DNA of 64,000 nt from Yamagishiella unicocca (GCA_003116995.1 BDSL01000006.1:620001-684000); one strand, 5' to 3'; positions 36,101 to 48,378 are shown, counted from the stretch's first letter. A program made the numbers and translations. Notes: generated by a model from the letters alone, not told the origin.

Positions 36101-39100
36101 CACCGCCTCCGCTCTCGTTTCTTCCCAGTGCCTCTGAAACCAGATCTCTGAAACCAGATCCACTGGATCCACCGCGTATCAGTCGACGCAACCGCGCACG
36201 CAGACGCACCATCCAGTCCACCCCCTCCCCTTTCCCTGCCCCCGCCCTGCGTGCACGGGATCTCCCTGCCCCCACGTGTAACGCACCTGAGCCTGCAGGC
36301 TGTTCAGCTGCTGCTGGAGGTCAATGTGCGGAAAGCCGCCGCCGCCACCGCCACCGCCGCCGCCTCCTCGTCCCAGCGGCGGGTGCGACAGCGACCGCGC
36401 CACATCGCCATAGCCGCCGGCCGTGAGCTCGGGAATGGCAGGGCGCTTGAGGGGGCGACTCGCGCGCGAGTGCTCCGACATGGCCGGCATGGCAGCAAGC
36501 GAGGAGCTTTCGGTGCCCAGCGGGCCCCCGCCGCCCCCGCCGCCGCCCGGCTGCAGACCCGGCCCCGGCTGCTGCGCCATCGCGGTGCCCAGGGCCATAG
36601 CGCCGTTCAGCGGACCCGGCTCCATGCCTCCGCTAACATGGGCGCTGCTCTGCAGCCGCATTGGGGCAGGAGAGGAAACCGGGGCGGGGGGGGACGGGGA
36701 TGAGGATTAGCGCCTTGTCAGCGGGGAAGAGGCCGGAGCGGCGTGCGAGGGCACAAGTGCGAGGTCTGCCTGCCACCGCCGCCGCAACATCGATGTGGGG
36801 CCAGGGGAAAAGCCGGCAGACCGAGTACGGCAGGTCCACAACGGGTCCAACCGAACTTTGAAGCCCTCCCTCCCTCCCTCGACGGTGGTGCGCACATCTG
36901 CACACCGCCTTGCGTCCTCCTCACTCTCCGAGCACCACCAGTCCCAACCCAACGCGCTCCGCTCCCCAGCCACCTCGCACCTGCGGCATGCTCATCTGGG
37001 ACGGGCCGCCGTACGAACCCATGTGCTGTTGTGTGTACGACTGGTGCCGCGGCGGCAAGCCGTACGACGGCGCGGGCGCCATGTCGGTGCTGTGCGCCCG
37101 GCCCCCGCCGGCGCCGCCCAAGGGCCCCTGCTGCTGCTGCTGCTGCGCCAGCAGGCGATGCGGCTCCTCGACCGGGATGGACGTCGGCACGAAGCCGCTG
37201 ATGATGCCCTGTGGCGGCAACAGAACGTACGGCGATGGGGGTTAATGACAGGCCGACGCCGCCGAGGGCGTTTTACTACACCGCGCAACCAGCAACCGAA
37301 AACCGACACGCCGCACCGCCTCTGCGTGTCCGATTCCCACCGTGTCATCCTGCACCCCGCATCATCACATCAGACCCCGGCCCCACCGTGTCCTGCAGCT
37401 CCAGCAGCAGCCGCTCCCGCGCCTGCAGCTCCATGCGCAGGCTGTACATCTCGCTGTGCAGCTCCGAGTTCTCGCGCTGCAGCGCCTCGACCTGGTGGCC
37501 GTGGCCGCCGATGCTGCTGGGGTGGCCGCCCATGCTGCCGCTGGCCATGCCCATCCCCATGCTCATCCCCATGCTCATGCCCATGCCGCCCATGCCGGCG
37601 GAGGGCAAAGGGATGGCGTTCACGGGCACGCTGGCGGCCGCCTCGGGGTCTATCGCGCCCAGCTTGGCTTTCAGCATCTGTGCAGCGGTTTCGTAGCAGG
37701 CGGGCGGACAACATGGAAGCGTGGGCAAGGCGCACGGGAAGGGGGTGAGCGCTCTCCCTGTGAGGTATCGCCCAACCACCGTGCCGCAGTCGGCCCCCAT
37801 CCATGCCCCATTCATGCCCCAGGCGGCCCCGATCCATGCCCCAGCCGGCCCCCATCCATGCCCCATCCATGCCCCAGCCGGCCCCCATCCATCAGCGGAT
37901 GCATCATCCCGCCATAAAGAATGAAGACGCCCCCGGCCCTCACCCTTCAGCTTCCCAGGAATGCGGACACGGCCTAACCATCTTGCGCTTGCGCTCGCAT
38001 ACACGTCAAAGCTTCACTACCGCACACGCCACGTGCGAACTCCTCCCCCGCCACCGGCCCGCTGTCCCTCCCTCCCCCTCCCTCCCTCACCGCAATGGCG
38101 CGCTCTCGCTCCTCGCAGAAGCGGCGCACGTCGCCGGTGGCGATCCCTCGCACGATCTTGGCCAGCGTGAGCCGGCTCTTATCTCCCCGCTTGCCCACGC
38201 CGCCCAGCAGCGGCCCCAGCAGCTTGCACTCTTCCGCCAGCCGCCGCTCATCCTCCTTCGTGGTCAGGCGCCCGCTGAAGCGGCCCTGCAGGTGAGGGCG
38301 CCTGCGGCACAAGGCGCGGCGGAGGGGGAACAGCAGTGGAGAGGGCGGTTAGAACAGGGAATGGCCGACGAGCAGGCTGTAGGGCAACCATGACGTCACG
38401 GTCAAACCGGACTCCTAGCCTGGCCGTTAAAGGCGCTGAGGCCGACACGAGGCCGGCCAGCTAACACGCCACGTTCGCAGCGCCGTGACTGGCGGGGCAG
38501 GACGGGAGCCCGCGGGCGACGACTCCAGTGCGGCATGAACGCCTCGTTGCTAAACCACGCATCTACTGCTCCATTCTGGGCCCACTAGCAGCGGCCCACT
38601 AGCAGCGGCCTACTAGCAGCGGCCCACTAGCAGCGGCGCCCGCTTTTGCGTGGCCTATGCCGTCGCTCAACTCGCCCCACCCGCAATGGCTCCAGGGAGG
38701 CGCTCACCGCGTTCGGGAGCGCTTGCCGCTGCCCTGGCTGTTCCCGTCCCCGCCGTCGTCGAAGTCGCCGCCGTCGTGATCGTCTTGATCATCGCCGGCG
38801 TTCTCCTCGAGCTCGGCCTGCTCCTTTAATAGCATTGAGTTGTCGTACACCTGAGGCGGGAAGAGGAAGTCCTGCGGCGACGCCTGGGAGTCGGCGACGT
38901 GCGCGGGTGGACCGCCGAGAGGCGGCTCGAGGAAGGCTCTTCCTAATCCGCTTTGCCCTTCGAAGGCGGCCGCGCCGCCGCCCTGCAGCTGCTGCAAGCC
39001 GTTGCCGGTCCCCGGGTTGCACCCTCCCGGGTACTTCTGCTCGCGAGACTGCTGGCTGTGATGGTGATGATGCTTTGAAGACTGCTGTGGGTGCGGATAC

Positions 39101-39210
39101 TGCTGGATACTTGGGCCAGAGCCAAGCGTAATGTGGGTCAAGCTGTGCTCACAGGCCGAGTAATCGTGGGTGGCCCGCGCACCGCTCAATTCCCCGTGCG
39201 TGTGTGACAT
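33112..39210 (-). CDS. Unrecognised coiled-coil, low-complexity protein, 722 residues
   Basis: Nine phase-consistent exons: 38708-39210, 38091-38301, 37387-37677, 36981-37208, 36287-36649, 35392-35436 (15-codon microexon), 34195-34353, 33724-33816, 33112-33387. The start is MSHTHGELSGARATHDYSA. The N-terminal part is Gln/His/Gly-rich and ends in an acidic Asp/Gly tract and a basic KRSRTRRPH. The most protein-like block is exon 2 (LTTKEDERRLAEECKLLG, then KSRLTLAKIVRGIATGDVRR), charged and helical. Coiled coil is likely at the end of exon 3 (QRENSELHSEMYSLRMEL) and across exons 5-6 (LQQQLNSLQAQ joined to VEQLQNLSQ). The rest is Gly/Met/Gln-rich. It may be a nuclear regulator, judged only from composition. 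No family was recognised. Confidence 0.7.
34667..34952 (+). repeat. 14-bp minisatellite, about 20 copies
   Basis: Tandem units TGCAGTGACTACGG, with a variant ending CAG in place of CGG in some copies. It sits in the 1-kb intron between exons 34195-34353 and 35392-35436 of the coiled-coil gene. Confidence 0.97.
37797..37895 (+). repeat. Degenerate CCATCCATGCCCCAG tandem repeat
   Basis: Repeats of ATCCATGCCCCA(G)CCGGCCCCC and shorter versions within the intron between exons 37387-37677 and 38091-38301 of the coiled-coil gene. Confidence 0.85.
38581..38636 (+). repeat. 14-bp tandem repeat, 4 copies
   Basis: Four copies of CCCACTAGCAGCGG, one with a C-to-T change, in the first intron of the coiled-coil gene. 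Confidence 0.9.
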
Positions 39211-40860
39211 GGAGGACCTGGCCAGCACACTGGCGGGATTTTAAGGGGGGAAGGGGACAAGTAGGCCATGGCGAAATGGTCAGACTGGGCGAGGGACTTG
39301 GCGGGAACCTGCCACGCTGCAACCGTGCAACATCTCAGTTTATGGAGCATCAGCACTGCAGAGGCTCACGGCTTTACAGTCGCTGCATTCGGGACGCAAT
39401 TGTTGCGACGCGTTGCGGCGAGCTACCTTCCACAGGTCTCGTTCCCCTTACGCTTGAATCTGACCGCCGCCTTAATTTATTAATAATTACGTCTAACAAG
39501 AGACGAGATGACCACGTTTGGGGTCAACACCGGCCCAGACAGACGGGTCGGACATACGCGCGGAGCTATACACCAGCGCACGCACATGCAAGGACCGATA
39601 TGCCCGCATTATCCATCCCAAGAAACCGACCAGGGTCTAGAGCCGAACAGCCTTACGTATTGCCCACCTGCTGCTCCGCCACGCAGCGGGCGGGGCCCCT
39701 CCGGAGCGTCTTCCTCAAAACAGCCTAGTCACAACATATATGTGCCAGCGAATATTGGCGCTCCTTGATTAATCTCGAGAGTTGGGGTCAGATACTAAGA
39801 TACCGTAGTAGTGTAAGCTTCTTAGCAGCACTAAATACAGTGTGTGTAATTGTTGTCATGGAAAAGTAAAGTATGCAGTATACACGTGGATAGTGACGAA
39901 ATCAGAGCTCCCAATTTCCGTACCGGTACTGCACAAACACAATCGCACGGCGGCCACTGGCCACGGCCGCAGCGTTGGCGCCAGGTAACAACACTCCAGA
40001 ACACGCTTCGTATTAAATATGCCAGTATATGCCCCATTTCGCCGTCAGTCGTACTTCTTATGCACACTATGGGCAATTATGGCCGCACGGGTTCCGGAGC
40101 GACTCCCAAAACGTTTGACGATAATTCTAAACTTCGCTCCACGTAAGCCAGCGCTTTGTTGGCGACGTCTCGCATCTCGCAATGTTCCTAGGTAGAGAAC
40201 AACATCCCCTACAGCTTCGCCGAGGAACCTTCTTGGACTTCTGCCACACGCTGCACATGAGGTACTAACCGGCGGATTTGTACCGCAGGGTTTTGCTTGG
40301 TCGGGTGTACAAACCCGGTCGGGTATTGCTGCCCTGATTCCTTACTTTGCGCCCCTCTTTTTCCTCTACCCCTTCCCTGCTCTTTTACGCTCCCCTTTCC
40401 TGCGCTTTGCTTCCCTTCCCCTTGTAAGGCCGCGCCGCTGTCGGCGGGCGGTTGCTCGAGGATGGCTACACGGACGGAGAGGCTGGCGGAAACCAATACG
40501 CTCCTGCAGCACGCGGACTCCCTGACGCTGACGTTGGGTGGGTGGACCCATTCCCGCGGCGAAGTCCGTGTACGCAGGACACGTCGCGCTGGGCAGCAAC
40601 TGCCGCATGTTCCACAGCACACGGGGGGCCTTTCGGCCGTCAGCCAAACGGCGGTGAACCTTGCGGGTAAAAACAATAGTCTTGCGTTTCGTACATCGAT
40701 GCCGTTAGTGCCTTCAGCACGCGTCTTATCCTCATGTTACTATTATCATATGCTTCCAGCCTGATTGCGAGGTCGCATGTCGGCGTGGTCAGTGACACTG
40801 CCGTGACGTCGGTTGGCTATGCTGTTGCGTCTTGGCCGCTGTTTGGGCGGGATGGTGTAT

Positions 40861-40980
40861 TTGTGCCTTTCGAGGCTTTTCGGTGCTCTTCGGGGCGTCT
40901 GCTGGGTTCAGCCCTGGCTGTCGTATGGTGAGGCCCGGCATGGGCCGTTCCTCTTGTCCTGGGTTCGCTCGGGCTTGGGG
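40861..40980 (-). repeat. Dispersed repeat, copy A (inverted)
   Basis: Read on the minus strand it begins CCCCAAGCCCGAGCGAACCC and ends AAAAGCCTCGAAAGGCACAA, matching copy C at both ends. A TATATAAAG-like element lies just beyond, at 40997-41005 on the minus strand. Confidence 0.7.
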
Positions 40981-41469
40981 ACGCTGTAACATCTTTATAT
41001 AGCACAGTCAACCGCCAGGCACTAGAAAACGAAAACGATTCTTAACCAGATGTAATGGGGCTACAACCGTCTACAACACGGGGCCCGCTGGCGGGGCAAC
41101 TCCCGAGGCCATATCCTCAGCACGTCGCGGTATCTGTTGCCATATTGCGCCCAGATGTCGAGGCCGCTACGTAATTTCATATGCACTTTTTTTACATGCA
41201 GTACTTTGCTACGGTGGGCGTAAATACGACCAAATATGCGACGCCGGTTTTGGGAACGATACCTTGTTTAATCACTTATTGGTGATGCATGTCTAAATAT
41301 ATTTTACCTCGGCCCTTCAAGTACTCGGGCTAGCTTGTCTCAAGCATTATGACGTAATGCGTTGCGAATAACGTCACGTAAACGGGGATGGCCCGAGGGT
41401 GTGTTTGTTAACTACAGTTTGGGTCCTATGTATCGCAGTCCTCTTAATAATGAGAGGTTACATTGTTCT

Positions 41470-41510
41470 CAAGCCCGGGCGAACCCAGGACACGAGGAGG
41501 GACTCCCTCT
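41470..41510 (+). repeat. Dispersed repeat, copy B (short)
   Basis: CAAGCCCGGGCGAACCCAGG followed by ACACGAGGAGGG. It matches only the first part of copies A and C. Confidence 0.6.
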
Positions 41511-41684
41511 TGTACTGGACATGCGTTGGATGGAGGCGAAGGAGGTACTCTTCCGCCTGCCTGCCTATTGTGAATTATGAGCCATGGCTGTTAGGCTTGT
41601 TCATACACCCGATGCCACCGTCACGTCCCAGGGCTACCTAATAAAAAGGTACATATTAAGAAGTGGTACGAAGGTACGGTATTC

Positions 41685-41807
41685 CCAAGCACGGGCGAAC
41701 CCAAGACAAGAAGAGGGGCCCGTGTCCGTGGCCTCGCCGTATGAGAGCCGGGGGCTGAGATCAGTGGCCGTCCCCAAGGATACGGAAAAGCCTCGAAAAG
41801 CACAAAG
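41685..41807 (+). repeat. Dispersed repeat, copy C
   Basis: It begins CCAAGCACGGGCGAACCCAA and ends AAAAGCCTCGAAAAGCACAA. It is in opposite orientation to copy A, with the two about 700 bp apart. Confidence 0.7.
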
Positions 41808-43752
41808 ATGCCGGGCAAACTCAGCACAAGCGGGGGGGCCGATACCGAGACGCATTGGATGACACGCCAGCGACTTGCAGCCAGCAGACGCCCCAATAGC
41901 CACAGGGAAAACGGGGCACCCCGCCACGCCCAAGGCAGCAGGTCCCCAACAAAAATAGGCACCCCCCAGGCACCCCAAGGCCCGCCGCTGGGAAAGACGG
42001 TGAGACCAGCCAACAGCCCGGACCGACGGGCCCAGAGCACCACCCACCCGCGGAAAACGTCCCACCCGAACAACCGGCCAGCAAAGGGAAACTTCAGCAC
42101 GACGGGGAGTCCCAATGGCCAAGGCCACAGGGATGGGAGGAACACAAACCGGGCAGACGTCCACCCTGCCACACCCAATAAAACGGCCGCAGACAACAGA
42201 AACAACAACTGCACCAACCCGCGCTGGAGACAATGCCAAGAAACATTCCCCGGCCCAGGAGACACCAGACAGGCGGACAAGCGGCTTACGAAGCGCACGA
42301 GGCAGGAGCCGCTCAGGCCCTCTAGGGCAGCCAGGGATCAGCCAGCACACACCGAGGAACGGGTGTACGGCCCCGACAGCACCCATCCCGGTCCGCGGTA
42401 CACCGAGCCAGCAGAATCCCGCAGGCGGGGCAATAAGTAGCAATCGCCGCGCGCACGGCACCGGGCGGGCGCCCCCAGCAATGTCGGCCGGCGCTGAATA
42501 GCCCGGAGCGCGAAGCAGCCGAGTTCAATCGCACTGAGGGCGGCCAGGGCGACAACATGCCAAACACTGTTGTAAATTACAAACGTATCCATGCGCAGGA
42601 CCCTGGCGCCACCCCGGGCGGCAGCGTCGACCACTACCTGTCAGCTGTACTTTGCGTACCGTGGTGGTGGGTCCTGTTACTGTTAACCTACTTCAATTTA
42701 CTGCTGCGACGAGTCTTAGTTCCACCGCTAGGCCGCGACTGCACGATGCTAATCGAAAATGACAGGGCGGCAAAAGAGGAAAAGCAGACGATGTCCCTGC
42801 CCATGCGCGTGTAACCGATAGCGGCCGCGAGACTCATCATTTGTTCAAGTGGCGAGAGGACGCGGGTGCGTTGCTTTCACGGCGTTACGGGGTTGCCTCG
42901 CCAGGTATACGGTATCACACGGAGGGCGGGCTCTTTTGGTGCCCAAGGCAAGTGGGAAGCGTCGCTGCACTTGCCGCAGGGTGGCAGAATCGTGTGAAGG
43001 GGCTGCATTCACGGTGGCGGCTGCAGCTGACCGGCTGCATTACACATTCCCGTGGGGGCACGGGCTGCTCTCGCAGCCGCGTTCCGCACCTTGCACCCTG
43101 GACCGGCATCAGGCCTCACTTGCCCCCGGCGCCAATGCAATGGCCAGGGCACAGCATCCACTGCACCCGCAGCTGCGGTGGTTGAACTGGCTCTAGCGGA
43201 ACACACACGCATCGCGAAGTACCCGTCCTCCTCCATAGGAACTACCAAACTACCGTATTTGCCGGAGCTACACCCGATTAGCCAAACCTGCCATATCATC
43301 ATTCGTCAAGCTGCACACGAAAATACCTGCCTACGCTATCATGCTAGCGCCCCCGAAAAGCCGTTCCTGATCCTACACTTGCCTACAACAAACCAAGCAG
43401 CAGTGCCATGTGACGCCCGACCGACTTGCAGACCTGGCTGCCTAATACCTGCCTACACTTGAACGCAAAAGATGCGCGCACTTGTCGCCTTCGTTATGCT
43501 GTTAGCCCTAATGGCACCACCTACCCCTGCTCCCGCTGCTCCTGAGCTGGCAGCTGTATGCTACTCCGCATGAACCTTGTCGAGGCGGTGAAGCGCAGGC
43601 GCAGCCAGCGGATGACGACCGCCGGCGCCAGCGCTGCCTTTGGCACCGCCGCACCGGCTTCGTCGCAGCCCCAAGGCACGTACTGAGTCCAACGATAATC
43701 GACATGTCCCGAGGCAATGACACGGCAATGGCATGCCCCCTCGGGGCCGTGC

Positions 43753-46229
43753 TTAGCGCCGGGGTGATGGCGGCGGCAGGGCGTGGTGGCTCAAGCTGGG
43801 GGTCCCCGCCAAGCCTGGGTGCCGGGGCGTCGGCGGCGGCAGGTTGTGGTGCAGCGGAGTGGGCGGCGGGAGGTTCATCGGGTGCATGTCCGGAACCGCA
43901 GCAACTGGCGGGGGCGGCGGCGGCATCATGCTCGCCGGGGTTGGTGCTTGGTGCTGCATCTGCGGAGCCTGGTCCTGCTGATCCCCCAACTCGGACTGGC
44001 CGGGCGTGCGAGCTGGCGGCAGCGCGCGCGGGGGCGGCATCAGGTTGGACGGCAGCGTAGGCACCACGGCGTCGCCCTTCTTGTACTGAATCAGCGTGGG
44101 GTAGATGTTCATGTAGGCCTGGTAGATCTCGTAGCGGGTCTTGGCACCTGGAAGCCGGTTTCGGGGCCCCAACGGCGGAGCAGCGGCGAAGTCACCACCG
44201 CGCCGCAGCAGCTGGGTGCGCTGCCCGCCCGCCCCTCAACCCATCAGACGAAAACACCAACGGCGTCCGGCACAGCACGGTTTCAGAGCATGACTCCTTC
44301 GCGCATCGTGCCAGCAGGCCCGCAGCAAGGGTCCGCAACGCGCTCGTTGGTGCACATGCGAGTGCGACGGGCGGGACCGGTGGGTGGGCGGGTGGGCAGC
44401 AAGGACTGCCGTGTATGGTGCGGTGCGGCGGCTTCCTCACCCGTGAGCACCACCTTGCCCGACACGAAGATGAGCAGCACAATCTTGGGCTGCTTCATGC
44501 GGTAGATGAGGCCCGGGAACAGCTCCGGCTCGTACTGCGATGGGGACGAACCGCACACACCCAGACGCAAGTGAGGGCCCAGGCGTGCAATCAGTCAGGC
44601 CACGGATGGCCGCGATGTGCGACAGCCCCCCTGCAAGCTAAGTTGACGGGTTGTAAGCGCCCAGACGCCGTTTCGGAAGAAACGACGAGGGAGTAGATCA
44701 GCCCCGAGCAGACATGTCGTAACGCTTAACGACTGCGTACAAATAGTGATGCAGCAAACGACGAGCGCGAAGGCCAGGGGATCGGCAGTGGCCCCCCAGG
44801 AGTATTGCAGCGGCCGCAGCAGGGCCCATGGATGCTTACGCTGGCGAACAGGCTATGCGCGTACGCCAGGCCCTCCAGGCGAATCGGGAACTTCACGTCG
44901 CAGGAGCCGACGATGTTCTGGATTTTGAATTCTTTGAACGTCGCCGGAAAGCCCAGCTTTTGTACGATCTTGGCATACTGCAGTGCATGAGGAGGGATGA
45001 GGTGGTTGAGGTGGTTGGTGCCTTCAGGCACATGCGGCAGTGCCTCGAGGTCGCCACATGCGGCCCACCACATGCAGGTGCGGGGCGCGACGCACAAACC
45101 CTCATCCCCGATATGTACCGGTAGGAACCGGACGGTGCGTCCAGTACGCAAGACGTGCATCAACACTGCACACACACAGGCACATACAGGCACAGGCACA
45201 CACACGTGCACGCCCGTCTCGTCCTGCTGACGGAGCGATGTCCTCATATGGCAACACAAAACCGCCAACATCGCCGTGCGGAGCCAGCATCTCCATTCCC
45301 GTCGCTTCCGTACGCGACGGGGATAGAGATGTGCCATGCTCTGCTCCGCCGTGTGCCGTGCATGGCGTAACGCCACATGCCCCCACTCGCTGGACTACGG
45401 TGCTGCTACTGGGCACCAGTCTCGCACACGCTCCCTGCTGCTGCCCTCGAGAGCTGTAAGAAACCCCCCGCCACTACCCGGTCTTCGCCCGCCGCCCTGC
45501 AATCCCTGCCACGGGCTTAGGGTTTAGCCATCCCCTTTCAGTGGGGACAAAGGACGCGCGCCTCCCTGGAGTTACGGCGCACGTCCCGGGTGCGGAACAC
45601 ATTGATTTGCCCAAGCTCGCGGGTTCATTCGCTATCATCCAAATCCCGTGATCCCACGTCCTTATTCCAAACTCACACGCCTGGCCGCTGTCCTGGAGTC
45701 GTCCTCGCTTTTGGCGCCGGTACAGACCTGCCAAAGCACCATGGCCACAGGGACAGATGGGACCGTGTGTACTGGCAAATGATAACCCAACACGGCCGCT
45801 GGTGCCACACCCAAGGGTGACGACCCAGTTCCCAAGCAAGAAGTACGTTCTCACCATCTTGCCCGAGGCGAAGATGAGCGCTGTTGTCTTGGGTTCTCTG
45901 ATACGCATGATGACAGCAGCGAAACGCTGCAGGCGGACGAAAGGTTCGCTGAGTCGGCATGACATCGTCTTGAACACAGACCTGGCGTTGCATCTCTTGA
46001 TGCTAGGCAGCGAGCCCCCAAGAGAGCTTACCTTGGGGTTGTATTCGGCATTACGCGCATGCATAGCGATCTCCTTAAGGTCTAGCTTCGTGCCCAGGTT
46101 CACAGTGGCCACTACGTTTTGCAACTGTGGCGTTATCCCCGACACGTGCGCGGCCATCTCCGCCTCGACATTAGCAGCAGGCACTGGAGTGGCCACGGCT
46201 GGCGCCGGCTCGGTGCTTGTGGACGCCAT
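43753..46229 (-). CDS. TBP: TATA-binding protein (TBP) with a C-terminal extension, 315 residues
   Basis: TBP binds TATA DNA and nucleates Pol I, II and III initiation. Six phase-consistent exons: 46032-46229, 45855-45926, 45677-45727, 44840-44977, 44441-44534, 43753-44147. The start is [21 protein letters not shown] short N-terminal region (about 33 residues) precedes the core (about 34-208), with both direct repeats intact: [31 protein letters not shown], then [57 protein letters not shown]. After the usual end (IQYKK) there is an unusual 107-residue Pro/Met/His-rich tail with repeated LPPPTP. An upstream in-frame ATG at 46304 is possible. It is head-to-head with RPB9. Confidence 0.95.
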
Positions 46230-46922
46230 TGGAATGCTGCGCGTCGGCGTCTGGGGCTGGGATGATAGAAAGTTGATACAAACAGTGGGCCAGACCAGGT
46301 TCACTCAAAGGTTATGCCGAACTCTGGCTGGCCTGGCCCAGAGGTTTTTGCTGCGAGGTTGCTGATGCTCCTGCCAAAACCAGGGCGACCGCTAGTTCTG
46401 TTTTAACTGCTCGTCACTATTTCACGCAGGCAACGCCTTAGCTACAAATAATTGCCGGGCAGAGGCAGGACACGACCGCTGCAGCGAACAGGTGCTCTCT
46501 TGGAAAGGAACGCGCAACCAATGCAGAAGCGAAGGATATACTGGTATGCAAAAGGCGTTTAGATACCTCTTTTGTGACGTCAAAAGTTGAAGGAGATGCG
46601 ATGTATGAAAGCTAGAAAGGGTGCAGACATGGGGCATGCCGTGTTTTCATTGACGTCCCGCGATCATCACTTCATCTCATTCTAAAAGCAAGATATTAAT
46701 TGTATCGGCTCAAACTCACTTTTAGTATGCAACACAGGCCAATTGTGCAACTGTCGCAACACAAGCTTTCAGATTTATTTGTCAACTTATGTCGGCCTTT
46801 GCCTTTCACTCTTCGCTAGCTGCCTTCTGTGTTTGCGTCGTAGATCAATTCACCACTGCTTAGCTGCAGGCGACAGTGGCAACACCTGTTCACTCTCGCT
46901 GGCCTTGGCGGGCCTCTAGCAC
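46230..46922. promoter_or_regulatory. Shared divergent region of TBP and RPB9
   Basis: 693 bp between the opposite-strand starts of two Pol II machinery genes. It is AT-richer from about 46540 to 46790. No clear TATA box or operator could be assigned. Confidence 0.55.
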
Positions 46923-47279
46923 ATGGCGTCACGGAAGCGTGGCCTGAAGTTCTGCCCGGAGACCAACGATTTACTGTACCCCCGTGAAGACAAGGAGCGG
47001 CGAGTGCTGGAATACTATTGCAAGACCTGCAACTATTGCGTGCAGGCAGACCCCTCGGAATGGTGTGTGTACGTGCACGCAACCATTATTGAAGAGAAGG
47101 ACAAGATCAACACGCTTTATGACGTGACAGCGGACCCGACGCTACCCCGCACGAAGGATGTGCGCTGCCCTAGGTGCAATCACAACGAGGCCGTTTTCGT
47201 GTCCGAGCCTACTGAGCAGGGAATGACGTTATACTTCCACTGCGTCGCATGCAAGGAGAAATGGCGGGACTACGTTTAA
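46923..47279 (+). CDS. RPB9: RNA polymerase II subunit RPB9, 118 residues, intronless
   Basis: RPB9 sits on the Pol II jaw and affects start-site choice, elongation and fidelity. The frame is complete from MASRKRGLKFC to EKWRDYV and close to the usual family length. The linker DVTADPTLPRTKDVRCPRC is highly typical. The C-terminal zinc ribbon is intact (C82, C85, C107, C110). The N-terminal ribbon has C11, C33 and C36, but the expected fourth ligand at position 14 is Thr (FCPETNDLLYP, where the family has FCxxCNNxLYP). An extra C39 lies nearby. No intron, unlike every other long gene here. Confidence 0.95.
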   Translation: MASRKRGLKFCPETNDLLYPREDKERRVLEYYCKTCNYCVQADPSEWCVYVHATIIEEKDKINTLYDVTADPTLPRTKDVRCPRCNHNEAVFVSEPTEQGMTLYFHCVACKEKWRDYV

Positions 47280-48378
47280 GGGGACCTCTGGGTCGTACGG
47301 TGTTGCAGTGGGGAATTGCGTGTGTGGGGTGGGTGTATGTGATTGAATGTGTGTACGAGCTGGTCAGGCTCCAGGTGGTCGGGTTACGTGTTTCAGGTAC
47401 TTCGTATGTAGACATACGCGTGTCTCATGCAAGTGGGCCAGAAGCATTGCAGTGATGTGTGCGGGCGGTAGGCACCTTGGCCGCAGTGTGCGGCAGGTGG
47501 GCGTCGACACGCCTTGTTTACGTGTTCTGTGGCACGATTTTCATGGCTGAGGAGGAGGCTTGGATTATGGACGTCTTTGCACGACTCAACGACTGCATGC
47601 CGTCCCGGTGGGGTATCGTTTGCGAGTCGCCGGATTCGGGCACATGCGTGCCCGCCTACGTGCCGCAAGGCCAACATACAGTCTGCACGTGTTAAATGGG
47701 AGATTTCGCCATTCTTCTTTCAATAGTTGCTAAATCCTCTTTTCAATCCGCGTCTACGTCTCATCTGACAGAGGACTGCACGAAATCCTGTCCACCTTCT
47801 AGCATCTAGACGCAAAACGCGCATAAAGGGCGCGCCTTGTTCACGTGCAACACCTACAATGGCTTAGAAATATGATCAAAGTTACCTTTACGTAGCATGA
47901 AAGTCGTAAAGAAGTACTTGGTCAAGTAAGGCTTGGGTTGATTGTGTGAGCGGCAGGCCAGGCAAGCCCAACCCGTTCGCGACGACGCCATGCTGCAGCT
48001 TTGCGGCATGAATACGGGGCCCCTTCAGCCGATCTGGATACTTGGGGTTCGAGGTGTATTGTTTTGCCTAAGTGGAACCATAACGCTGTTGGGCATTGCC
48101 CTGACATTCGCCTTCCCTGCTCAACCGGCGCTGCTCCTCGCCTGGCTGGATGCCGCCCGTTAGAATGCCTGTCTGAAGTCCTGCTTGCTTCCGACCCTCG
48201 AAACCCACCCACGCTCCCACCCCACACCACCCCACCCCACACCACACCATCCCACCCACCAGAGTCTCGACTTCACCCTCGTTCTGCATACCTATCGGTA
48301 GCATCAGCCCTTTCCATCGGCTCCTCGGTGCGCCACGTCAGCAAGCTTCCAAAACTCGCAGCACGGGCCGCAGGTGCA
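47280..48378. other. Intergenic, 1.1 kb
   Basis: RPB9 3' flank and promoter/5' UTR of the mechanosensitive channel gene. The channel frame stays open upstream of its chosen ATG to about 48001, so a longer N-terminus cannot be excluded. 48218-48256 is a CCCCACACCA-type repeat. Confidence 0.4.

Larger units (their letters stand above)
39211..43752. other. Intergenic, 4.5 kb, repeat-bearing
   Basis: The largest gene-poor stretch. It holds three copies of a dispersed repeat (40861-40980, 41470-41510, 41685-41807) and AT-richer stretches (39470-39900, 41150-41300). Several open frames exist but none has recognisable domains or good splice partners. The first part should be the promoter of the coiled-coil gene and the last part the TBP 3' UTR. 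Confidence 0.5.

Noticed and set aside
41634..42461. Long open frames on both strands (275 and 210 codons)
   Set aside because: They overlap repeat copy C, show no domain, and have biased Pro/Arg/Gly or Trp/Cys composition without splice partners.
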